Shown here: positions 45,503 through 57,491 of the stretch, in pieces | Numbering within the stretch: position 1 is the stretch's first letter | How the letters are laid out: every line of letters starts with the position of its first letter | Origin: Brienomyrus brachyistius | Taxonomy: Eukaryota; Chordata; Actinopteri; Osteoglossiformes; Mormyridae | Assembly (NCBI RefSeq): GCF_023856365.1 | Contig: NC_064545.1 | Coordinates: 1,364,001-1,428,000 of the forward strand | DNA length: 64,000 bases | Direction: 5' to 3' | Position numbers and translations under genes: made by a program | Notes under the pieces: generated by a model | The model's database searches: none | Told to the model about the DNA's origin: nothing | Seen by the model: the letters and a program-made list of their open reading frames with translations, nothing else

Positions 45503-46088
45503 TGTCACATCTGCAGGAGATGAGTGGGCAGCAGGACCTCCAGAACGACACGGCCGTGCCCCCATCTGACCCCAGACGCCCCGTTAAAGGCAAGGCATGG
45601 CAAGCCGCGGAAACTAGCAGCAGATGAAAAGTGGGACAGGCGGGGGGGCAGTGGGCTCAGTGACTCGGGTTCAAGGCTGAGAGCTAAGGATGGAGAGGCA
45701 GGGGTGAAAACGGGCTGCTTTTCCACGGCACCAGGCACCATCATTTCGGTACAGTCCTTTTAGTACTTTTAGTACCGACTTCTGGTGGAGTACCGGTACC
45801 AAAAGTTACAATAGCCAAAGTACTTCTTTGGTACTTTGTTACTTTTGGGCAGAACTTTAAATTCGTTGTCAACTGCCTCTGAAACGCAATACAACCGCCA
45901 ATAAAAAAAAAAACAAGACAAATAATAATAAAAATGTATTCATATTGTATGTGTGGACAAATTAAGAGACCCAAGCTATAATAGTGTTCTGCCTGAAAGA
46001 ATCAGAAGAAGATCTGGATGGCATGACAACAAACAGAAAGGTATTTGTATTACGTTAGGGCAGCATCATACTGGAAAAAATTCAAATA

Positions 46089-46391
46089 CAGACGCTCCTC
46101 TACTTACGAACTTTCAACTTACGAACTTTCAACTTACGAACTTTCAGACATACGAACGAAGAGGACTTTAAGTCCAAATTGTGTTTGTTGGGCTCTTGTT
46201 TCCTGTCCGCAACATCAATTTTTTTTCTGAGCACTATTACGCCTATAATGACTTCTGGCCGCTACTCCCGCCGCACAGCAGGGTAGCGTGCGTATTCCCA
46301 GCATCATAGTTCTTTGTATACCCTTAAAATGATGCTGAATAATGACTTACGGACATTTCAAGTTACGAACAGCCGTTCTGAGGATCGTCTG
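46089..46391. mobile_element. Tigger/pogo-like miniature element with TA target duplication
   Basis: The left end is CAGACGCTCCTCTACTTACG. The reverse complement of the right end is CAGACGATCCTCAGAACGGC, so about 13 terminal bases match with one change. TA flanks both ends (46087-46088 and 46392-46393). Terminal CAGNC with CCTC and ACTTACGAAC text resembles Tigger-type mariner relatives. It has no transposase. Near the left end a 15-bp unit, ACTTACGAACTTTCA, is present three times. Confidence 0.75.
46104..46148. repeat. 15-bp tandem repeat, three units
   Basis: ACTTACGAACTTTCA is repeated three times end to end inside the Tigger-like element. Confidence 0.9.
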
Positions 46392-46749
46392 TATTGCAAT
46401 ATGATATTGTTGTAATAAATATTGGGATATTTATAAAGCAAAAACGGAGTTCAAAATAAATTTCACACAAAACCCATCTATGAGTGATTTAAATTGCAAT
46501 AAAGAAAGTGATTATGATTGGCGGGGAAAGTGCGTGTGGAGCTCATGCAAAAGCAGCTGAATTTTTAAACATATACTAGATAATCCTGAAAAGGAGCAAT
46601 AATTAAAACTGCAGTGCTTGTGTTGCGATGTCATTTGGTGCCGGTACCAGTTTTTACACCAGTGGAAAACCAACAGCTTGAAGTACCGCACTTTTGGTAT
46701 TTCGAGAAAGTACCAAAAGTATGTTATTTAGTGCAGTGGAAAAGGACCC

Positions 46750-47345
46750 ATGGAAGCCACCTTAACTGGCCCGATGAACTTGATGCGAGATGAACCACAG
46801 TATCCACCAGCTGGTCTGGGAAGATTAAGGCACTGGAAATTAGACCAGAACTGGACCTGATCACACTCTGCACTGAAATAATGAAAACCTGCTCAAAATT
46901 TATTTAATAAAACTCTTTGAATTGTACAAGCATAACAAGAATTTTACATCGAGACAAATATAACACATTTAATTAGACAATTAGGAATAATAAGAAAAAA
47001 CATTATTCTACTGAAGATCTTCCTTTGGGTTCTTTCATTCGGGGTGAGATGGAAGCATTGTTCAACTGAGAGCATTTCAGGAGAAATCAAAGCACGCCCC
47101 CCCCCCAATTTCCAGCTTACTAAGCAGTCATGGTCTTATGGAAGGAGTTTAAAAACTCGATTTCCATGAAAATGCAAAATGATTTGCTTTCTGGCCATCA
47201 CATGATATCTCATTCGGCACAGGGCTGTTTGCTCGGTTATTTTCTTAACCTCCTTGCATATTGACTACATTTGAAGCTCTGGATGGGGTCCAGCTCAGGA
47301 CAGTGTCTGTGTCTGGGTGTGCGTGTGTGTGGGTCAGATATGCAT
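46750..47345. other. Non-coding DNA, no gene seen
   Basis: An AT-rich stretch with a C run at 47097-47106 and a short GT tract near 47318. Nothing else is recognised. Confidence 0.5.
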
Positions 47346-47348
47346 TAC

Positions 47349-47520
47349 ATTGTGGGGACCAAATGTCCCTACAACGTGATAAAAACTGAATTTCAATTTC
47401 AGAAAAATTCAATTTTATAAAAGTCTTTCAGTACAATCAAAAAACTAAAAACACCAAAATCCAAAATTTGTTAGGCTACTTAAGGTTTTGCCCATAGAAA
47501 TAAACAGACAGTCCCCACAA
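47349..47520 (+). repeat. TTGTGGGGAC-type short repeat, copy E (both ends present)
   Basis: It starts CATTGTGGGGACCAAATGTC and ends GACAGTCCCCACAA, so both roughly 10-bp inverted termini are visible. Internal blocks are AAATTCAATTTTATAAAAG, CAATCAAAAAACTAAAAAC and GTTTTGCCCATAGAAATAAA. The central GGTTAAGG-GGGTAGGGG block seen in copies A-D is deleted. A GT tract lies at 47543-47558. Confidence 0.75.
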
Positions 47521-50469
47521 AGATATGAGAAGAAGTCTGAATTTGTGTGTGTGTGTGGGGGGGGGTGTTCCATATTTAAGGGAATGCATTTGCAGTAAAA
47601 TGAAAATTTTTTAGACTGGATCTATGTGTGACGGCCACCATGTACTATTAGTGCTACGGAAGCACAGGCATCTCAAAAAGACAACAAAAGGTGCCCCCCC
47701 CCCCCCCAGCTTGTAGCACCTTCACATACCATGTAATATGCAATACGTTCTGTTCAGCATCAGCACGCTAGCAATGTGGTCAGCTTCTCTATATATAGGA
47801 ACCTTCAAAATAGCCGTCAATTTCGTAATTTTATTTATTTCATGACCATGCTGCAGAATTCTCAGGAGCAACTAAACCAAAGCTGCCATCCCCATTCAAA
47901 ATAAAGGGTCCTTCCGATATGATGGCCACGAATTCAGTTTAATCGCCCTTAAGATGCCTCTTCTCTGATATTGTCCCTAAGAAGAAATTTTATTAATAGC
48001 ACATGGCATGCTGACAAGTGCTGAGGCAGGCAGAGGAAGTGGCACGACAAACGAAGGCGTTCTTGGGGCCACAAGAATGAACTCTTCACGGTTTGCCAGA
48101 GTTCGTCATGGACTGACTGGGTGATGGGAAAACGGCCCTGCAGCTTAGCGACGGAGCAAAAAATGCAATATGCTCACTTTTGACAGCATTTTCAGATTCA
48201 TTGTGCCGCCCACTGCTAAATGGAATCGTCAAAGAAATGACTGCGGCAGTGCTAAAAGCTTTTATTAAAACAGCCATCAAACTTCTTCTTCTGTATTTCA
48301 CAGAGTATTTTTGTGCTTTCGTTCCAAATGTGTAACCGATCGCAGCTGATGGGTCACATGCCTCTGATACTGCAACAGGACAGGAAATGCTCACAGAGAG
48401 AGAAAAATCTCACCCCTGGACCCCATCAGGAGAGCTGTGAAATTAACAGTGACATTCTGTTCCTTGGTCAACAAACACAGGTTGCGTGGTGAAGACAAAT
48501 GGTCTGTGTGATGACCGGGCCCTGCCTTTCACAGAGAGGAAAAAAATAGTTCACAGCTTCCCCCCGCAACCAGATCCGGTGCTAATCCCAAAGGCAGCAC
48601 TTTTAGGAATCCTTTACAGTGCTTACAAAATATCCTGCTTTATCACTGAGAAAAAAAAAAACAATTTTAACACCCGCTGTATCACAGCAAGCTTTACGCT
48701 TTACGAATCATGTGCTCTTGGGGATCGGCTGAGGGTGACTCATGGAGGTCCATCCTCAGATGTTTCCTGGGTCCATCAATGAGCAAGAGCAGCTCGTGGT
48801 CTTGGTGGAAGAAATTCAGCACTTCCCACATTAAATGTTCAGTGTTAGCAAGATAGTTAAAGGTTATATACTAATCTACTGGGGTCACTTCACCTGGGAT
48901 ACCTTCCATTAAAGGGGAAAGTAGGTAGAAATAGTCAGAGTGAAGTATTCTGTTTTTTAACAAACCAAGAAAAACCACAGACATCAAACATTACTGGCCA
49001 TTTTGTGGAAAAACAAAAAGGGCAGTAAATAAAACAATTTGACCATGTCTCCAGCAGCACAAACTCATAGTGCAATACAGCATATGGGCCAGACATTCTT
49101 TTAGAACCATGACAGGTCACAATCTGGCCAAGGAATACAGTTACGTATGGGTTAGTACCTCATAGTTTTGGTCCTAAACCAAACCACAAAGAGTTTGAGT
49201 AATCTGTGCGTATTATTTTACTGGTAGGTCATATTTGACTTAATACATCATGTATGACACACAGGTTTTATTGCTGGAGCCAACAGCCAACAACTTCAAG
49301 CTATATCAGAATGCCGACATTTCACTTATCAGCGGCTGGTAGCTCCTGTCACTCAAGAATTGACAAACTGGACAGATCTGGTTCATCTCTTGAAGATCCA
49401 GCAAGGCCTGACCACTTATTTATGCTCTGGGTCTCACTCCTTGCTCCACGTCCACCACACCTTGGTGGGAGACACGGCCTCGCCTTGTCTGTGGCCTGCC
49501 CGATGCCCCCCCCCCCCCGGAGGAGAGCCCGCCAGGACCTGGCAGCCATTAACTGTGATAATGGGAGCCGCGACTCTGAGGAGTTGGCAGCTTAAAAGCA
49601 CTGCGGGCCGCATTTCCCTGGTCGTACCCCAAGGTCACCCTCGGTCACGCGTGGCAACGGTGGCGGCTCAGAGCCGGGAAAGCAGAGTACTGGAGAACCC
49701 AGTCCCTCCCCCCACTCAGTATCACAACCAATCATGGGGGAACACGGGCCGCCCATGTGCCCGTAGTGGCACCATCTGCTTTGTGGACCACAGAGTAAAG
49801 TGTGGTGCTGATCTGCACCCTGACGGAGCTGGGAAACGCCCAGGGACGCCCAGTGGTCAGGAACTAGTGACCACTAAAGGTGCGAATCTGGGTTGAAAAA
49901 CAAAAAAAAAACCATGACACACACCCTATAAACGCTCACAATACGTAGGAGTACTGTTTAATGCGCTAACTGGATTCAGAAAATTCATCTCTCTGCAGGG
50001 ACCAATTTAAAATTGCGAAAAGATACTCATCCAAAATACACCCAAAATACTGAAAATGGATAATTGAATCTGAGAAACAATACACATATCCTCTGCTTGG
50101 GTGTTCACAGAACATTCACAAAGGCGGCGCATGATAACACCAACTCAATTGGTCGTTTCCTGTGTCAGCAAAAGGATCGAGTTTAAGTCTCAACCTGGCC
50201 CATAACTCATTTATTGTTTGCAAGGGAAACAATTATTTCTTGTGGGAGTATATCCTAATTCAAAGCTATGATATAGCAGTTGAGTGTATTAACTTTTCAA
50301 CCATGCCACTGCTGTGGGAAAACATATTGATTTTGCCTGTGTGGATTGCAGGCCAGTCGATAGTCCACTTCGTATTTACAAGGACATGACGGGGCCTCTT
50401 CCACTGAAGGGCTTACACACGGTCAGGGATGGCTACTGAATGAGTTAGAGGGAGATGGGTGGCAGGAGG

Positions 50470-50472
<3 letters not shown>

Positions 50473-50517
<45 letters not shown>
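50473..50517. repeat. (GA)n microsatellite
   Basis: About 22 GA units follow a GGAGGGAGG lead-in. Confidence 0.95.
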
Positions 50518-50520
<3 letters not shown>

Positions 50521-51244
50521 ACTGCCATGGCAATTAAGTAATAAAATACTGTCCTATGCAGAGTGGAAGTCCAGCAAAAAATTGAAGCCCTTTTCAGTGA
50601 CCTTACCCTTAATGTCCACAGGCATCGTAAATTAACAGACCTTCACCTGTAAAAATTTATATTAATGATATATAAACACTGTTTGAGTGCCAGGATAACA
50701 AAGACGCAATGCACCCATTTCTTTGAGAGTTATTAAGACAAATTTCTGGAACCTGGAATTTATGAGTAGGACGTTTATTGGTCTTGAAGGCTCAGCTTCA
50801 ATCTGAGACGGTTCTGAGCGAAAGTGCTGTAATTTGCTGGTGGTAATTTAACATACACTTCTCTGTCCTGTCAGTCACAGGGTTTCCGTCGCAGTGCTAA
50901 CCTCTGGCCATTAAACCAATCAGACGACTGCACCTTCTGGGAATAATGGCAGCTGAGAATTTTTTTAGATGAGGGAGAAAAGACAAATTAGGCATTGCTC
51001 AGTCTCATCGAATTTAGTCGGTTTCTTCCAAATTATACGTGCTTAATCAAATTCTAAGAAAGGGTCTTTTGCAAAAATGTTAAGGTGGGTGGGGAACACC
51101 TGCAAAGTAGCTGTTCATTTATTTGCACACTTTGAATGCTGAAGATCCTTTGATCTGGCTTCTGTTTCTCTGACCAGGCATAGAGAGAGAAGATTCCAAG
51201 CAAAATTTAGCAAGATCAGAATCAGAACTGTTTGTTTATCTCCA

Positions 51245-51262
51245 TTTTTTTTTTTTTTTTTT
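51245..51262. repeat. Poly-T tract
   Basis: Eighteen consecutive T residues. Confidence 0.95.
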
Positions 51263-51309
51263 ACATACGAGGATTTTACCCTGGGGTGTCGTACAGAACA
51301 AGCAAGACA

Positions 51310-51386
51310 ACCCATCCATCCATTTTCTGTCCTGGAGGCTACAGGCACAAGGCAGGGAACATCCCAAGATGGGGTGCCAACCCAGA
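51310..51386 (-). mobile_element. LINE-type 3' tail, minus strand
   Basis: Read on the plus strand it is CCCATCCATCCATTTTCTGT, CCTGGAGGCTACAGGCACAA, GGCAGGGAACATCCCAAGAT and GGGGTGCCAACCCAG. The complement is the usual order of a fish LINE 3' tail ending in GGAT repeats, as at 1640-1737. Only about 77 bp remain. Confidence 0.55.
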
Positions 51387-51966
51387 ATAATAAATTATGT
51401 ACATAAATGAAATAAAATAATGGAGTCAGTGCAGATCACTTCATAGGAAAACTACAGGCATGTCTCAGCTTCCTAGATATACTTTATTAGCCCTAATTGG
51501 AAAATAATGCCAACAATAGCAGTCATGATTTTCCTGCTAATCGCTGCAGCGACAGCACCTCACTTTCAGGGAGCCCTAGAGGACCTCGTGTGGAGGACTG
51601 TGGAGCAGACAGCCCTCAGCACGCCCGGAGAAATGTGCCGGGAAAGATCGGCACACTCAAGTCGGGGGGTAAGGATAAAAGGTTTTATTAATAGCTGCCA
51701 GGTTTAAGCCTACAACTGGATGTTTATGTTGGACGTGGGCATGTGTGCGCGGACAGCGGTGGGTGTAAACACCGCCATTCTGCAGAGCTTCCTTTACATC
51801 GCTTATATTGTTTTAACATTTAAACACGGCAGCCAGGCTTCAAAACACTTGGCGCTCTGATCCTACAAGCAGGTCTGCTGATGCGGCTCCCTAGAGCGGT
51901 GATGAAGGAACCACACTGGGGCCTTTGCTCCGAACACAGGCCGAGCGGAATTTCACCATGTCCTAT

Positions 51967-52030
51967 CATCCATCCATCCATCCATCCATCCATCCATCCA
52001 TCCATCCATCCATCCATCCATCCATCCATC
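51967..52030. repeat. (CATC)n microsatellite
   Basis: About 16 uninterrupted CATC (GATG) units. Such tracts often mark LINE or SINE 3' ends in fish, but no tail sequence is recognised directly beside this one. Confidence 0.95.
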
Positions 52031-55000
52031 CAATCTAGAGCTCTGGAACAAAAGTTAACCTTCCAATTAATATCCTCGGATCTCTTAATGCAGCCATACC
52101 AGGTGGTCATTCCTAAAGAGAACCGCCAGGGCTGAGTTGATCGCTAATGACACCAATCAATAAAACCTCTGTAATGTTTTGTGGAAGTTGTCGCTTACAA
52201 ATATGCAGCGTTCCACTAAAGCACAGTGGTCAAGCTTTAACGTTGAACTCCTACCCTGCCATTAAAGTACACAGCATGTTAAATGTGCAGCGAGGGTCGA
52301 CACAGAGTCTAAGTGGGACAACCTGCATTTAATGGAGACTGGTGTCAGTGAGGACCCCCCCAATAAACATTTATAAATGGAAATCCTTCACCATGAATAT
52401 GCCGTGTGCAGTAGGTGCTCTCTGAAACTTTACAAATATTTGCAACGTAGACTTGACACTTCACAAAGGACTCAGTAGTGCCAAGGACCTGAACAGCATG
52501 AATAAGTTTTGATCCTTGACGACACCTACGGTCCTGCAGCGGAAGAGAACAGAGTCCTCAGAAGCTCTCAGAAGCTTTTGAGGAACATACCAGCTCGCAA
52601 CACATCAGTATGAGCGCATCCTGTCATCGGGTGACAGCGCAACGCACAGGGTAAATAGGAGTGACGGGGGTGTCACTGAGAGAGGGAAAGGAGCAACCAT
52701 GGTGAACCATGAGACATATGAGAAGATCAGTGAGTCTTCAAAGACCTTCGGAGCACATGAAATCCACTCAGGACAGACAATGGGCTACAGCAGCTCCACC
52801 AAAGGCCTCTGTCCAGAACTGCCTTCCAAAGCCTCCCCTGCTCCTGTGAGTGCCGCTTTCAAACGGGAGATCTTCCAGATAAAATCAGCAGGAGATTATC
52901 CTAGTATCAGGGATTAAAGTGCAGCCAACCCCCACCCCCCCCACCCCTCCAGCCCAACCCCCTCCCTCCCCACCCCTACTCATCCTAGCCTCTGTTAGAC
53001 TGCATTTAAGTCCCTCCCCCCTCAGGCATGGGGATAATACCATTAGTGGCATTTTGTTGGCAGCAGGTTCCTGTAAATGAGGACCTGCTTTAATCAGCTG
53101 CACGCAGGGCTGGTGTCAGAGTTCCCACGTGCTTACAGGTGAGAGATTGCTACAGCGAGAGGTGTCATCTCCACGTTAATTAAAACTCTACAATACACAG
53201 AAGGGGCAGTGCTCTGGCATGCTGACACTCAGGGTAAACACTGGCAATTAAAGAGGGAGGGGGGTCAGGCCTCGGAGAGAGGAATAATTAATCGACCCGT
53301 GATCACGCTGCCACCAAGACAGAGGGGGTTTGCTCTGAACCTCTCAGTGGGTAAACAGACCCAAAGACCTACAATGTCTCGGGGTAAACACTTCACGATG
53401 ACTGGAACAGTCACAGATGGACAGGATTGAGGCAGACTACCACACACAAGTCATCAGGTAAAATTTAAAGCGGAGCAATTTCGCCTTAGAAACCGCAACC
53501 AACACAATGCATTGGTCTCTGTGACGACGAGCTGCGCCGTCCGACCTGTGCGGCCCCTCGAAGCACCGGAAGAGCCCGGAAAGGCCACCACTGGGTGTTG
53601 TTTACGAGGCCCTGTCACCGTCGCAGCCCCCACCTACACCGGTTTTGGCACTAGGAACTGGGGGAAGATGAAACAGCAATGCTGTGCCACCCCCACCAAA
53701 AAAAAAGGAGGTAGGGTGAATTGGGGGGGGGGGTTATCACACTGACTTTGCGCTTCAGATGTAAATGAAGCAGGGGGGACACAAATACAGAGGCAGGATC
53801 AGGGGGGCGCATCCTTCCCGACCCGAATTCAGGCAGCACATAGTCAAGGAAGCGGCAGGAGCTTACAAGCAGAAAAGCAGGACTTTTGCACAGCTTCATC
53901 AAATAAGTGTGACTGCTAACTCAGGCACGCTTATCTGTCAAGGATCAGTCCATTGCACGTGCACAGATAAACGGGTAAGTACTTTGTGGGACAGCTGGGG
54001 GGATTTTATGAAAACCTGAATCTCAGTTTTGCATCTCTGTGGATTATATGAAAAAGAAAAGGGGTTTAAATAAATATGACACAAAAACCCAGAAGATTTA
54101 ATTATGCTGCAAGACCCAGAAAAACCACTCCAGTGATTTACCCTGCAGCCCCTCCCACCTCTTAGCCAGCCAGCTAGCTGGTTACCTTTGATTTTACTCT
54201 TGTGCAAGCAAAATAAGATAAAATAAGCCCCCACCTAGCCCACCCCCATGCCAAGTGAAATGAAAAGGCAAGGAAGTAACATGAAGGTAAGTGGACTGAC
54301 GTCAGTGTGACTCCAGACTGCATGGATTGGATTGAGAAGCAGGACTCAGTGACTCCTTCCTAAAGACAAACACACAATGAATGGGGGGTGGGGGTGGGGT
54401 CATGCCTCTGGGGAGGGACAGGGATGAAAGCGGCCGTAACGTCCCGTGCACCCTGCCTCTGGGTGGTGACAGCTCACCATCGTGTAATTTGGCGATTTGC
54501 ACGGCCGTCACAAGGCCAGACCATAGTGAATTACAGGAACAGAGTGGAAATGGACCAAGACGGATGAGGAGATCCAGAACAGAAGGGAGGTTATTGAAGC
54601 TGCTGAAAAGATTGCGGGATGTTGTGCTGAGATGGAGAAAAACACATTGGACCTAAGAGACGGTTCGAGTGTAATTGGAGCCTGGATTCCAGCGTTTCAG
54701 AGGGAACCTTGTCCTGCACCCCACCCTTTGCTTGTCACCCCGCCTTGCTGCCACTCAAAGCTTCTGCTCTGTGCACAAGCTCAGATCCCATCATAAATAA
54801 TAATTATGTTATATAAAAATATAAAAGGAAACACGATATAACATAAAGGTGACCAAGCACAATGGAAGTATCGCACCAGATTTACACTGTGTTTAAATCT
54901 GCCAGCAGGAATCAACACACAAGCTACAGGCATGACTGCCAACTTGTAGAGAGCTCCAGCGGGAGCATCATGACTGAAGCCATACTGTAACCCCGCAATG

Positions 55001-57477
55001 CAGAAGTGCCAGGAAGCTCCCAGCCATCCATAGATGGAGCCCAGGAGAATGAAAAAAAATCATCAGAAAAAAGATCCGGCACCTTCTAAATCTTGCCTTG
55101 AGCGCAGCCAGGGCTAGATCTCTCCTCACGTCACCCGGCGCTGCTGAGAAACAGAACGCTTATAAACACATTTTCTGCATGGTTGGTTACGAATGTATGT
55201 CGGCAGTCGGGCAGCCTGTCTCCGAATCTGGGAGAGACCATTTTATTTTTTTTAAAAAGAAAAGGGACCAAGAAAAGAATGAGAATGACAATAAAAGCTG
55301 CATCAGTACATTTTCAAAAACAAATGTCAATATATCCCCCTTTTAACATAACCTAAAGTTTATAAAACATGACATCATAAGAAACAAAAATGACATCATA
55401 ACTCCACACATTTACTTCTGTGATACAATGACTCTGCATCCTCTTCTGGTTCATTTCAGTAATGATTTACAGTAACAACTGAAACATAAAAGGCATCCCC
55501 CTACAGGTGTGGTGTCAAACAGGGAGTTAATCTGATTCAGCTCATGTGCCACCCTGCCTTTAAGAATCAGTGTTTGACATAGCCATTCTTAAAGTGTGCC
55601 GTCTCCACACAGCTGTCCTTCTGTGCGGCATCTCTCTGAAAATCTCACTGCAGTAACATTAGCACTTGTTGCAACATCCTGCCTCTTCTTTTACTTGATA
55701 AAAGCAACTATTTATGTTGTGCACTACCAGCAGAAGAGCCCAAAAACAGACAATGAGACCCCCAAAACAGATCACAGTTCTTCCTTGACCTCAAAGAAGC
55801 ATTTATTTTAAATGGCAAGCGGTCAGGCACACGGTCCGTATTTTTGGAGGGATCCAAGGTAGAGATTCTCCTGTGTTCCAACTCAGATGTCCCCTTTGAG
55901 CGGGAACCAGGAAACGTCCCTGTCGAAGACAAGCGGCAGACTCTTCTAACAGGTCTTGGCCCCGCAAGCATCCGACTGATGGCCCTTCAGTGGGAGTCCC
56001 CTTTCCACTTCCATCACCTCCTGTTGCTAAGATAAAGGATGTCCCCCGCTGGGCCAGCAACAAGCGGGCCTCTCAGACGCCAGCCAAGAACTGACAAAAC
56101 AGCTCGCCATCGGCCCACATCCAGCAAACGAGCCCACGTCCACCAGGCCGAAGATGGGAACAGTCATTAGATATCGCCCAGGGGGCGCCACGAGGAATCC
56201 ACTTCCCCTCCACTCTGACTGACTCCTGCTGCCCCCCCCCCCCACCCCCACATCACTGCCCCATTACCCTGATTCGGGAAAGCAGACAGTTTATGAGTAA
56301 AATCAAACATGTGAATCACTGGATGAAAGGACCACAGAGAAGCGTACAAGACAATATTTTCACCATCCATGGAGGAATTCTGTACCACATTGAAAAAGGG
56401 TTAATAAAAAAAACACTACAGAATGTGAATCATTTAAATGTAACTTATGGGCCATTATTCAGGGGAAGCAGGTTTGCCATTAGTTTCAGCTATGAAATAT
56501 ATTTCAGGTATGAATTGTATGTACTCTGGGATTAAAATAGCTGGTTGAAATGATTCCTGCAGCCAAATGTTGTGACAATATGTCAGGCTAATTTGTTGCA
56601 GGTTATGACAAATGGGGAGAATTTACCAGCTGGAAGCTGGTGGTCTTGAAAAAGTTAGACTTGGCAGTATTTTCAATGTCAAACGAGAGAACAGGACGCT
56701 AAACTGGGAAGAAAAAAACCCAAGGACTTTCTCAGCTTGAAGAAACATCCAAACTAAGCCTGATTAATTAGTAAAAAGTCTCTCTGTAAGCCTTAAGAGA
56801 TTTTCAGTGAATACTTCTAATTCTGTCATTTACACAATTAAGCGCTGTACTGAATTCCACCTCCCCTCGGTCATTCCACTGAGGCGGCAGTGGTGTTCCG
56901 TAATTTTTTAAAAATAACTGGATCACATCACACCTTTACTCCACAGTCTGAATGTGTCACAATAACTGCTCATCACCAAGCGTGTCTGTGAAAGTCAGCA
57001 CATCTCCAGCACTGGGATTTCCGTTCGGAAGGTCATTTTCACCTATCGCTGGACATTGACGAAACATAAAAACCCAACACAGACACATCACATGGCCTAA
57101 CTTCTGCGATTATTCTCGCTATAACTCTACAGCAAACAAAACAGCTATTACCACTCTATTTAACAGATAATAATAGATGGATCACCAATATGATACACCT
57201 GTTCCTCTGTTCACGTAGCCCACTGACTGCAAGGACCACCTGCTATATCAAATCACATAGGAGGAGTTGGCTGCACATGTGATACAGGAAAAAGCTTCCA
57301 CAAATTCTGCATGCACATTTGTTGCGTGTTGGTGGCACAGGAACATGCGCCGATAGCTGACTGGATGTGGAAACACACAGTATGCTGTAGAAATTCAGGG
57401 AGTTTCGCCTCCCTGCTCGATCCCGAGAAGAATCACTCGTGACACCCGTATTCCTGGCTTATCGTAACCCTCCCTGA

Positions 57478-57491
57478 CCCCCCCCCCCCCC
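57478..57491. repeat. Poly-C tract
   Basis: Fourteen C residues directly followed by eight A residues. Confidence 0.95.

Larger units (their letters stand above)
41643..45711. other. Non-coding DNA, no gene seen
   Basis: No gene is recognised. A G13 run lies at 41819-41831 and G20 at 45483-45502. A diverged tandem duplication is at 43590-43830. The segments 42070-42620 and 44880-45180 are repeat-poor; the latter contains ATGCAAAG and TATTTAAATCAC-type motifs. Confidence 0.45.
45712..46749. mobile_element. Non-autonomous DNA element with GGTACC-rich arms
   Basis: The left end is GGGCTGCTTTTCCACGGCAC. The reverse complement of the right end is GGGTCCTTTTCCACTGCAC. Both arms are rich in GGTACTTTTGGTACC-type text (TACCGGTACCAAAAG near 45791; GTGCCGGTACCAG near 46639). 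The interior is AT-rich with no domain-bearing frame, and a second element is inserted at 46089. No target duplication is visible (GTGAAAAC against ATGGAAGC). It is probably a relative of hAT-type elements, but that is inference. Confidence 0.6.
47560..51305. other. Non-coding DNA, no gene seen
   Basis: No gene or mobile element is recognised. Simple repeats are C14 at 47694-47707, C13 at 49506-49518, a GA tract at 50473-50517 and T18 at 51245-51262. The longest unexplained open frame in the window (49360-49896, plus, 178 residues) is rich in proline, serine and arginine, crosses the C13 run and shows no domain, so I treat it as chance. Confidence 0.45.

Noticed and set aside
49360..49896. 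Longest unexplained open frame on the plus strand (178 residues)
   Set aside because: It crosses a C13 run, is rich in P, S, R and G, has no recognisable domain, and is overlapped by open frames on the other strand. Chance is the simplest reading.
51967..52030. CRISPR-like array
   Set aside because: It is a pure tetranucleotide microsatellite without spacers. No direct repeats with unique spacers occur anywhere in the window.
54200..54295. Exon-like segment ending in AAGGTAAGTGG
   Set aside because: A donor-like motif and a moderate acceptor are present, but all coding frames are interrupted or low complexity. Weaker than the 20442 candidate.
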